From positions 496,001-560,000 of the forward strand of contig NZ_AP024828.1 of assembly GCF_019668465.1 (NCBI RefSeq): a stretch of 64,000 bases of DNA, read 5' to 3'. The notes below the pieces were generated by a model, which worked only from the letters and a program-made list of their open reading frames with translations, was not told where the DNA came from and searched no databases. Source of the stretch: Mycobacterium senriense. GTDB taxonomy: Bacteria; Actinomycetota; Actinomycetes; Mycobacteriales; Mycobacteriaceae. Positions 57,164-64,000 of the stretch are shown here, piece after piece; the stretch's first letter is position 1; each line of letters starts with the position of its first letter. A program made the translations under genes and the position numbers.

Positions 57164-59740
57164 ATGACTCGACCTGCGCAGCCCGTGCTGACGGCTCGAT
57201 CTGACCGCTCCGAAGGTAGTTTTGCCGCGGGCCGCGACGTGGTCGTGGGCAGCGACCTGCGCGCCGACCTGCGCGTCGCGCACCCGCTGATCGCCCGCGC
57301 GCACGTGCTGCTGCGCTTCGACCAGGGGCGGTGGCTGGCCGTCGACAACAACTCGCTCAACGGGATCTACCTGGACGGCCAACGGGTGCCGGTCGTCGAT
57401 ATCCACGACGGCCAGACGATCAACATCGGCAAGCCCGACGGCCCCCGCATCACCTTCGAAGTGGGCCACCACACGGGCAATGTCGGCCTGTTGCCGCCGA
57501 CCACCAAGTCGATCCCCATCATCACCGCGCGGCCCGCCGCGCCGTCGCCGGCCACCAGTCCGCGTCCGGCGACCGCCCCGTCCCGGCCCGTCGCGCAGCC
57601 GCCGCGGCCGCCCGCGCCGCCGTCGTCGCGTCGATTCCCCCGGCGCGACCCCCAGCGCAGGTCCGCCGCTCCGATCGTCCCGCCGGCCGGAGCGATCCGC
57701 GCCGTACCGCAGTCCGGGCCACACCCCGCCGCGCTCACCCCGTCCACCCAGGCCGGTCGCGCCGGCGACTCGGGGGAGTTCCCGACCACGTGGGGCGGCG
57801 TCCCGGGATCCGAGTCCGAGCTCCGGCCGCAGGCCGGCCGCGCCGCCCGGATCGGGCGCGCGCTCAACAACGACATCGTCGTGCCCGACGTGCTGGCCTC
57901 ACGCCATCACGCCTTCCTGAACCCGACCCCGACCGGCGCCGAGATCCGCGACGCGAACAGCAGCAACGGCACCTTCGTCAACGGTGTCAGGGTCGGGTCC
58001 GCGGTGCTGTCCGACGGCGACGTGGTGACGATCGGCAACGTCGACCTGGTGTTCGAGAACGGCATGCTGGTTCGCCGCCAGGAGGCGGCGACGCGCGCCG
58101 GCGGCCTGGAGGTGCGCGAGGTCAACTTTGGGGTGGACGGCAAGAACCTGCTGGAGCGGATCTCGTTCGTCGCCCGGCCCGGCACGCTGACCGCGCTGAT
58201 CGGTGGGTCGGGGGCGGGCAAGACCACGCTGTCGCGGCTGATCGCCGGGTACGCCACCCCCTCGTCGGGGTCGGTCACCTTCGAGGGCCACAACATCCAC
58301 ACCGAGTACGCCTCGCTGCGCACCAGGATCGGGATGGTGCCGCAGGACGACGTCGTGCACCGGCAGCTGACGGTCAGCCAGGCGCTCGGCTACGCCGCCG
58401 AGCTGCGCCTGCCGCCCGACACCAGCAAGTCCGACCGCGAGCAGGTGGTCGCCCAGGTGCTCGACGAGCTGGGCCTGAGCGAGCACGCGAACACCCGTGT
58501 CGACAACCTGTCCGGCGGTCAGCGCAAGCGCGCCTCGGTGGCCCTGGAGTTGCTGACCGGGCCGTCGCTGCTGATCCTCGACGAGCCGACCTCCGGCCTG
58601 GACCCGGCGCTGGATCTGCAGGTCATGACCATGCTGCGGCAGCTCGCCGACGCCGGCCGCGTGGTGCTGGTGGTCACGCACTCGCTGACCTACCTCGACG
58701 TCTGCGACCAGGTGCTGCTGATGGCGCCGGGCGGCAAGACGGCGTATCTCGGCGCGCCCGGCCAGATCGGCGCGGCCATGGGCACCACCAACTGGGCGCA
58801 CATCTTCGCCAAGGTGGGCGCCGATCCCGACGAGGCCAATCGCCGCTTCCTCGCGCAGAATAGGCCGCCGCCGCCCACGCTGACCGAGGCGCCCGCGGAG
58901 CTGGGCGTTCCGGCGCAAACCAGCAAGCGCCGCCAGTTCTCCACGATCGCCCGCCGCCAGGTCCGGCTGGTGGTCTCCGACCGTGCGTACTTCCTGTTCC
59001 TGGCGGTGCTGCCGTTCGTGATGGGCGCGCTGTCGCTGACCGTGCCCGGCAGCGTCGGTTTCGGCTATGCGGATCCGGTGAGTGAGTCGGCCGGTGAGGC
59101 CGGGATGATCCTGACCCTGCTCACCATGGCGGCCGCGTTCATGGGTACCGCGCTGACCATCCGCGACCTGATCGGCGAGCGGCCGATCTTCCGGCGGGAA
59201 CAGGCGGTCGGCCTGTCGAGCACGGCCTACCTGCTGGCCAAGGTGGCGGTGTTCTGCACGTTCGCCGTCATCCAGGCGGCCATCGCCACGGCCATCGTGG
59301 TGGTGGGCAAGGGGCCGCCGACGCGGCCGGCGGTGCTGCTCGGCAACGCCACGCTGGAGCTGTTCGCCGGGGTCGCCGCGACGTGTGTGGCGGCGGCGAT
59401 GCTGGGCCTGTTGCTCTCGGCGCTGGCGCGCACCAGCGAGCAGATCATGCCGCTGCTGGTGGTGTCGCTGATGATGCAGATGGTGCTCTCCGGCGGCATG
59501 GTGCCGGTCACCCACCGGATCTTCCTCGACCAGCTGTCCTGGCTGGTCCCGTCGCGGTGGGGGTACGCGGCGCAGGGGTCCACGGTCGACCTGTGGACGG
59601 TGTCGCCCGGCCCCCAGAGCCCGCGGGACAGCCACTTCGAGCACACGCCTGCGGCCTGGCTGTTCGATATGAGCATGCTCGCGGTGCTGACCGTCGCCTA
59701 CGCGGCGCTGGTGCGGTGGCGCATCCGGCTCACCCGCTGA
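57164..59740 (+). CDS. FHA-domain ABC exporter, Rv1747-like (copy 2), FHA-1 degenerate
   Basis: The 858-residue protein has the same order of domains as copy 1, 36 bases downstream. FHA-1 lacks key residues: GRD is GSD (Ser30 for Arg) and LISRAH is LIARAH (Ala44 for Ser), while FHA-2 keeps IGRALNNDI and LASRHH. Walker A lies near 346 and LSGGQRKR near 448, with [13 protein letters not shown] intact, so transport should work. The linker (about 105-215) is Pro/Arg-rich. The two copies may form a heterodimer. GTG at 57161 is an equal start choice. Confidence 0.93.
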   Translation: MTRPAQPVLTARSDRSEGSFAAGRDVVVGSDLRADLRVAHPLIARAHVLLRFDQGRWLAVDNNSLNGIYLDGQRVPVVDIHDGQTINIGKPDGPRITFEVGHHTGNVGLLPPTTKSIPIITARPAAPSPATSPRPATAPSRPVAQPPRPPAPPSSRRFPRRDPQRRSAAPIVPPAGAIRAVPQSGPHPAALTPSTQAGRAGDSGEFPTTWGGVPGSESELRPQAGRAARIGRALNNDIVVPDVLASRHHAFLNPTPTGAEIRDANSSNGTFVNGVRVGSAVLSDGDVVTIGNVDLVFENGMLVRRQEAATRAGGLEVREVNFGVDGKNLLERISFVARPGTLTALIGGSGAGKTTLSRLIAGYATPSSGSVTFEGHNIHTEYASLRTRIGMVPQDDVVHRQLTVSQALGYAAELRLPPDTSKSDREQVVAQVLDELGLSEHANTRVDNLSGGQRKRASVALELLTGPSLLILDEPTSGLDPALDLQVMTMLRQLADAGRVVLVVTHSLTYLDVCDQVLLMAPGGKTAYLGAPGQIGAAMGTTNWAHIFAKVGADPDEANRRFLAQNRPPPPTLTEAPAELGVPAQTSKRRQFSTIARRQVRLVVSDRAYFLFLAVLPFVMGALSLTVPGSVGFGYADPVSESAGEAGMILTLLTMAAAFMGTALTIRDLIGERPIFRREQAVGLSSTAYLLAKVAVFCTFAVIQAAIATAIVVVGKGPPTRPAVLLGNATLELFAGVAATCVAAAMLGLLLSALARTSEQIMPLLVVSLMMQMVLSGGMVPVTHRIFLDQLSWLVPSRWGYAAQGSTVDLWTVSPGPQSPRDSHFEHTPAAWLFDMSMLAVLTVAYAALVRWRIRLTR

Positions 59741-59759
59741 GCGCTCAGCCACCGAGCGG

Positions 59760-60323
59760 TCAGCCGGCAGGGGCCCCATCCAGCCGCAGCCCGTGGGCGA
59801 GCGCGAAGGCGACGGCCTGGTCGACGTCGACGCGCGCTCCGGCCAGTGAAGTCGTCGTCCACAGCCCCGGATCCACGGTGCTGCCGCGCAGGTCGGCGTC
59901 GTCCAGGCGGGTGCGGGCGGTCCGCGCCCCGCGCAGGTCCGCGCCGCGCAGCACGGCCTTGCGCAGGTCGGCCTCCACCAGGCTGGTTTCTCGCAGCCGG
60001 CAGCCGCTCAGGTCGACGCCGCGCAGGTCGATGCCGCCGAGCACGGCGAGCGTGAAGTCGACCTCGTCGAGCGTGATCGGCCGCAGCCGGCATTGCACGA
60101 ACACCGAGCCGAGCATGCTGCACTGGGAAAACGTGCTGTGCCACAACGACGTCCGCCGGAACGTGCAGTTACGGAAGGCCGATCCACGGTGTCCCGACTC
60201 AGCGAGGTTGGCGCCGCTGAAGTTGCATTCGGTGAACACGACCCGCTCGGTCTGCAGCCGGCTGAGGTCGTCGTCGGTGAAGTCGTGGCCCTCGAATTCC
60301 TGGTCGACCCACCGCGTGGTCAA
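59760..60323 (-). CDS. mfpA: Pentapeptide-repeat protein MfpA
   Basis: The 187-residue protein is a run of A(D/N)LxX pentapeptides (NLAES, DLSGC, DLRKAVL, ADLRGA) that forms a right-handed beta-helix. MfpA (Rv3361c) mimics DNA, binds gyrase and gives low fluoroquinolone resistance. FRNCTFRRTSLWHSTFSQCSMLGSVFVQCRL and TLAVLGGIDLRG are near-identical to Rv3361c. The start is TTG at 60323, overlapping the GTPase TGA (TTGA), so it is coupled to the conservon GTPase, its known partner MfpB in mycobacteria. Confidence 0.92.
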   Translation of the reverse strand: MTTRWVDQEFEGHDFTDDDLSRLQTERVVFTECNFSGANLAESGHRGSAFRNCTFRRTSLWHSTFSQCSMLGSVFVQCRLRPITLDEVDFTLAVLGGIDLRGVDLSGCRLRETSLVEADLRKAVLRGADLRGARTARTRLDDADLRGSTVDPGLWTTTSLAGARVDVDQAVAFALAHGLRLDGAPAG

Positions 60324-60907
60324 TTGGCCGACAGGCTGGCCAGGGCGTATTCGCTGACCGCGATCAGGGCGTCGGTCGCCGACCGGCGATCCCTGGCGTC
60401 GATGCTGATCACCGGGATGTGCGGCGGCAGGGTCAGCGCTTGGCGCACCTCGTCGACCGGGTAGCGGGGCGCGCCGTCGAACTCGTTGACCGCGACGAGA
60501 AACGGCAGGTTGCGGTGCTCGAAGAAGTCGACCGCGGCGAAGCTGTCCTGCAGGCGCCGGCAGTCGACCAGCACGACCGCGCCGATCGCGCCGCGCACCA
60601 GGTCGTCCCACATGAACCAGAAGCGGCGCTGCCCCGGCGTACCGAACAGGTAGAGCACCAGGTCCTCGGCCAGGGTGATCCGGCCGAAATCCATTGCGAC
60701 GGTTGTGGTCCGCTTGTCCGGGGTGGCCTCGAGCGCGTCGACGCCGGTCGAGGCGTCGGTCAGCATCGCCTCGGTGCGCAACGGCATGATCTCCGACACC
60801 GCCCCGACGAACGTGGTCTTGCCGGCCCCGAAGCCGCCGGCGATCACGATCTTCGTCGACGCGTGAGTGCCGGAATCGGGCTGCACGTCAGAGTGCGCGT
60901 AAGCCAC
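60320..60907 (-). CDS. Conservon small GTPase (Rv3362c/MfpB-like)
   Basis: The 195-residue protein binds GTP: GGFGAGKTTF is the P-loop (about 25-34), MDFGR and FGTPGQRRF the switch region, and NEFD the guanine motif. Fourth gene of a conservon (kinase, roadblock, DUF742, GTPase). The GTPase may recruit MfpA to gyrase, as reported for the M. smegmatis pair. It overlaps DUF742 by 20 bases. Confidence 0.93.
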   Translation of the reverse strand: MAYAHSDVQPDSGTHASTKIVIAGGFGAGKTTFVGAVSEIMPLRTEAMLTDASTGVDALEATPDKRTTTVAMDFGRITLAEDLVLYLFGTPGQRRFWFMWDDLVRGAIGAVVLVDCRRLQDSFAAVDFFEHRNLPFLVAVNEFDGAPRYPVDEVRQALTLPPHIPVISIDARDRRSATDALIAVSEYALASLSAN

Positions 60908-61262
60908 GCAGTGTCCTTCCTATGAGTTCGTGGCGCTCGTCTCTGGTGGAACGCTCGGACAACGTCTTATGCACTCGAAGGTAGCCGGACAGCACCAGAT
61001 CCCCGACCAGGACGCGCGCGACGCCGAGCGGAAGATCCAGCCGGGCCGAGATTTCGGCGACCGACGGGTGCTCGACGCACAGCTGGATGATTCTGCCTCG
61101 CGCGTCGTTGGGCGGCCACCGGTGCATCAGGCCGGCCTGCAGCGTCTGAATCGGCGCCTCGAGGGGAAGGTCGACGTTCGTGTCGGTCCGCCCTGACGTC
61201 AGGGTGTACGGGCGGACGAGATTCCCCTTACGGTGCGCTGGCCAGTTCTGGGGGGTGTCCAT
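60888..61262 (-). CDS. DUF742 conservon protein (Rv3363c-like)
   Basis: The 124-residue protein has the DUF742 winged-helix-like core: LVRPYTLTSGRT, IIQLCVEHPSVAEISARLDLPLGVARVLVGDLVLSGYL. Family members sit between the roadblock protein and GTPase in actinobacterial conservons and probably relay signals at the membrane. It lies six bases after the roadblock gene. Confidence 0.92.
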   Translation of the reverse strand: MDTPQNWPAHRKGNLVRPYTLTSGRTDTNVDLPLEAPIQTLQAGLMHRWPPNDARGRIIQLCVEHPSVAEISARLDLPLGVARVLVGDLVLSGYLRVHKTLSERSTRDERHELIGRTLRGLRAL

Positions 61263-61268
61263 CGCGGC

Positions 61269-61676
61269 TCACGAGTGCTGCTGCACGGCCGACCGGCGGG
61301 TCGACTGCACCACGCCGCCCACGCGTTCGACGAGGACGGCCATCTCGTAGCCGATCTGACCGATGTCGCACGACGCAGCGGCAAGCGTCGCCAGGTGCGA
61401 GCCGTCCCCGACCCGCATCAACAACAGGTAGCCGTTCTGCATCTCGACCACCGACTGCAGCACCTGGCCGCCCTCGAACAGCTGGGCGGCTCCGGTGGCC
61501 AGGCTGGCCAGTCCGGAGGCCACCGCGGCCAGCTGGTCGGCGCGTTCGCGCGGGAGATGCTCGCTGGCGGCGATGGGCAGCCCGTCGACGGAGACCAGCA
61601 GCGCGTGCGCGACGCCGGGAACCTCGCGGGCGAACCTGGTCACCAGCCAGTCCAGGGAGTTGTCGGGAGAGGTCAT
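61269..61676 (-). CDS. Roadblock/LC7 conservon protein (Rv3364c-like)
   Basis: The 135-residue protein is a roadblock/LC7 domain: [34 protein letters not shown] followed by the [19 protein letters not shown] sheet. Such proteins serve as GTPase-activating partners of the small GTPase. Its ATG shares one base with the kinase stop (TAATG). Confidence 0.93.
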   Translation of the reverse strand: MTSPDNSLDWLVTRFAREVPGVAHALLVSVDGLPIAASEHLPRERADQLAAVASGLASLATGAAQLFEGGQVLQSVVEMQNGYLLLMRVGDGSHLATLAAASCDIGQIGYEMAVLVERVGGVVQSTRRSAVQQHS

Positions 61677-64000
61677 TACTCGTCGGATCCTTGATCGGTT
61701 TCACGGGCGTGCGAGCGGCCGCTGCGCACACCACCGAAATGGCTACTGAACGAGGCGCGGACCGCCTCGGGGTCTCGGGCTACGGGACCGGTGGCGGCGT
61801 GCTGCGGCTCCCGGTGTGACGGGGATCGGCCGTTGAGCCCCTGGTCCGGCTCGGCCGGCTCGTCCTGCTCGCCGCCGTTGGCGCCGCCGGGTACCAGCCG
61901 CGCACCCGGCGTGCGCACCGGCAGGCCGTGGTCCGTGGTGTGGGCCTCGACGGGCTTCTCCTCGGCCGCGGCCGCCAGCGTCCAGCCACGGTCCCAGACC
62001 GACTGCCAGTCCAGGTCCGGGCTGTTGACCAGGTCGTGCGGGTCGCCGAGCATCTCCGACAGCATCCGCCGGTAGATGACGTCGTCGTCGGCCGGGGCCT
62101 TCGGGGCCGGCGGGATGGACGCCACCGGGGCCGGCTGGTCCTGCGTGCGGCTGTCGGCCTCCCGGGAGCGGGCGGAGAAGAACGCCGACGTGTCCGACGC
62201 CGCCCGGGCGGGCTGGGCGGGCGGCGGCGCCGGCTTCGGCTCGGGCTCGGGCTCGGGCGCGGGCGCGGGCTTGGGGGCGTTCTCCCACCACGGCGTCGCC
62301 AGCTCGCGGCGCTGGCGGCTCGGCTGTTGTTCGGCGGCCGGGGCGGGGACCGCGGGAACTTCGGTGATGCCGCTGGAGCCCGGGTTGCGGCGCGGCAGCA
62401 ACGTGACCGACGGGCCGGTGCGCGCGGCCGGCTCGAGCGTGCCGTCGTCCTGGCCGGCGTCCTCGGCGGTGGCGGCGTTAGCGCTGGCGAGCTTGGCGCT
62501 CGGCGAGGAGACGGCGCGGATGTGGCGGGGCGCCGCCGACTCGGCGACGGCCCGGCCGGCGAGCACCGTCGGCGGCAGATAGATCTCGGCGGTGGTACCC
62601 GAGCCCGATTCGTTGGCGGCGGGGCCGCGCAGCCCCACCCGGATGCCGTGCCGGGCCGCGATCCGGCCGACCACGAAAAGTCCCATGTGCCGGGCGTTGT
62701 CGGGGGTTACGTCCCCGCCGGCCTGCAGCCGCATGTTGGCCATCCGCCGGTCGGTGTCGTTCATCCCCAGACCGGCGTCGGCGATCCGCACCACCACTCC
62801 CCCGTCGCCGCCGCGTGACGCGGAGATCCGGGCGGACGTCGTCGGCGGCGAGTAGCGCAGGGCGTTGTCGACCAGCTCGGCGAACAGATGAATGGCGCCG
62901 CCCGCGGCCGAGCCGATCAGCTCGCACTCCGGCAGCCCGGCGACCTCGACACGGCGGTAGTCCTCCACCTCGGACACGGCGGCATTGATCACCGTTTCCA
63001 GCGGCACCGGGTCGCGCTGGTCGCGGGCGAGCTGTGAGCCGGCCAGCACCAGCAGGTTCGCGCTGTTGCGGCGCAGCCGCGCCGCCAGATGGTCGAGCCG
63101 GAACAGGCTTTCCAGGCGTTCGGGGTTCTCCTCATTGCGCTCCAGCCGGTCGATGAGCGCCAGCTGCTGGTCGACCAGCGAGCGGCTGCGCCGCGACATG
63201 GTCTCGAACATGTCGTTGACCAGCAGCCGCAACCGCGCCTCGTCGCCGGCCAGCAGCAGCGCCTGCGTGTGCAGCTCGTCCACCGCGTGGGCAACCTGGC
63301 CGATCTCCTCGGTCGTGTAGACCGGCAGCGGACTCGGAATCGGTTCGGCCCCACCGGCTTTTAACGAGGCGATCTCCTCGACGAGGTCGGTGTGGGCAAC
63401 CTTGAGCGCGCCGTCGCGCAGCATGCGCAGTGGCCGCACCAGGGCACGCGCCACCAGCAGCACGACGCCCAACGCGATGACGATCGCGGCCAGCACCAGG
63501 ACGGTGTCCAGGATCGCGGCCGAGCGCCGCTCGGCGGCCTGGGCGTGCACCGACTTGGTCACCGACGCGGTCGCGTTCTTGATGACCTGGTCGGCGATGT
63601 CGTCGGTGGTCTGGATGGAACGCAGCAGGTCGGCGTTGTCGACCAGCACGCTGGCCGGGTCGGACATGATCGCCATCCGGCTCACCATCTGCTGCTGCAG
63701 CGTCTTTGCCTCCGGCGATCCGGCGCCCAGCACCTCGCTCATGCCGAACAGCGTCGACGGTTCGGTGCCCGCCAGGGTGGCCATCGAGGTCCGCAGCTGC
63801 GGCTCGGGGAGCTCGGCCCCGCGGGTCACCAGGATCTTCTGCATCGTCATCTGCCCGCGGGCACCGACCGCCCGGCTCAGACCCTGCGCCTGCGCGCGGA
63901 TCTTCTCGTCGTCGACGCGCACCGAGGCGTTGATGACGTCCTCGGCCGTCAGCAGGATCGGCGCGTACAGCGTCACCCGCTCCCGCAAACCGAGGCCGGG
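61676..64000 (-). CDS. Conservon sensor histidine kinase-like protein (Rv3365c-like), 5' truncated by the window
   Basis: 774 residues are in view; the frame is open through base 64000. An extracellular nitrate-sensor-like (NIT) region leads to the membrane helix [26 protein letters not shown], a HAMP-like linker, a dimerisation part with [20 protein letters not shown], and an ATPase domain ([31 protein letters not shown]). The C-terminal 300 residues are low-complexity, Pro/Glu/Ala-rich. It heads the conservon. Confidence 0.93.
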   Translation of the reverse strand, partial: PGLGLRERVTLYAPILLTAEDVINASVRVDDEKIRAQAQGLSRAVGARGQMTMQKILVTRGAELPEPQLRTSMATLAGTEPSTLFGMSEVLGAGSPEAKTLQQQMVSRMAIMSDPASVLVDNADLLRSIQTTDDIADQVIKNATASVTKSVHAQAAERRSAAILDTVLVLAAIVIALGVVLLVARALVRPLRMLRDGALKVAHTDLVEEIASLKAGGAEPIPSPLPVYTTEEIGQVAHAVDELHTQALLLAGDEARLRLLVNDMFETMSRRSRSLVDQQLALIDRLERNEENPERLESLFRLDHLAARLRRNSANLLVLAGSQLARDQRDPVPLETVINAAVSEVEDYRRVEVAGLPECELIGSAAGGAIHLFAELVDNALRYSPPTTSARISASRGGDGGVVVRIADAGLGMNDTDRRMANMRLQAGGDVTPDNARHMGLFVVGRIAARHGIRVGLRGPAANESGSGTTAEIYLPPTVLAGRAVAESAAPRHIRAVSSPSAKLASANAATAEDAGQDDGTLEPAARTGPSVTLLPRRNPGSSGITEVPAVPAPAAEQQPSRQRRELATPWWENAPKPAPAPEPEPEPKPAPPPAQPARAASDTSAFFSARSREADSRTQDQPAPVASIPPAPKAPADDDVIYRRMLSEMLGDPHDLVNSPDLDWQSVWDRGWTLAAAAEEKPVEAHTTDHGLPVRTPGARLVPGGANGGEQDEPAEPDQGLNGRSPSHREPQHAATGPVARDPEAVRASFSSHFGGVRSGRSHARETDQGSDE

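Noticed and set aside
55274..57724. 816-codon open frame on the - strand opposite the FHA-ABC genes
   Set aside because: Spans the boundary between two recognised genes in antisense; shadow.
57899..59779. 626-codon open frame on the - strand opposite the second FHA-ABC gene
   Set aside because: Antisense shadow, His/Arg/Gln-rich, no domain.

Overview
The window is high-GC DNA from a Mycobacterium, most likely a slow grower. The main evidence is gene order: it follows, piece by piece, the M. tuberculosis region from about Rv3300c to Rv3365c (glpD2, lpdA, amiA1/amiB1, deoD, pmmB, upp, sapM, add/deoA/cdd, sdhCDAB, sigJ, dacB1, sugI, nagA, trpS, icd1, metC/metA, folD, mfpA and the conservon behind it). 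The species cannot be fixed from this window alone. All comparisons with M. tuberculosis are from memory of that genome, not from a search. No rRNA, tRNA, CRISPR array, complete insertion sequence or prophage was seen.

Layout. 0.4-9.7 kb: an EspR-like regulator, a pseudouridine synthase, glycerol-3-phosphate dehydrogenase, the LpdA flavoprotein, a gamma-glutamylcyclotransferase-like protein, an alpha/beta hydrolase, two M20 amidohydrolases and a cutinase. 9.7-15.1 kb: purine and pyrimidine salvage (deoD, pmmB, upp), the secreted phosphatase SapM and an acidic conserved protein. 15.1-22.2 kb is an accessory block: two convergent von Willebrand A membrane proteins, a cupin dioxygenase divergent from a GntR regulator, a NodB-type deacetylase, and a TetR regulator overlapping a 606-residue hydrolase-methyltransferase fusion. 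22.2-28.7 kb: the add/deoA/cdd salvage operon and the sdhCDAB operon. 28.7-33.7 kb: a disordered acidic protein, an ECF41-type sigma factor (SigJ) with its convergent carboxymuconolactone-decarboxylase partner, an aminotransferase and a beta-propeller protein. 33.8-41.7 kb: dacB1, sugI-nagA, a YihY membrane protein, trpS, a hydrolase and icd1. 41.8-47.7 kb: icd2 placed directly upstream of icd1, then a SAM-IV riboswitch in front of metC-metA and a methyltransferase. 47.7-54.4 kb: a 13E12 gene broken by one stop codon, three exported proteins, folD and an Old Yellow Enzyme homologue. 54.5-64 kb: two tandem Rv1747-like FHA-ABC exporters, and on the other strand a conservon (sensor kinase, roadblock protein, DUF742, GTPase) ending in mfpA; the kinase runs off the window.

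Functional links. Nucleoside catabolism is spread over deoD/pmmB/upp and add/deoA/cdd. sdhCDAB and the two isocitrate dehydrogenases serve the TCA cycle. metC and metA make homocysteine under SAM control. sugI and nagA suggest amino-sugar recovery next to the peptidoglycan carboxypeptidase DacB1. Many genes have a TANNNT -10 box only 6-7 nt before the start codon, as expected for leaderless mycobacterial transcripts.

The least familiar material is the TetR/hydrolase-methyltransferase unit with a palindrome sitting exactly between its promoter boxes, the second FHA-ABC protein whose first FHA domain has lost its phosphothreonine-binding residues, the SigJ/decarboxylase pair with a matching ECF41-like promoter, and a hairpin that hides the ribosome-binding site of the 29.2-kb gene.
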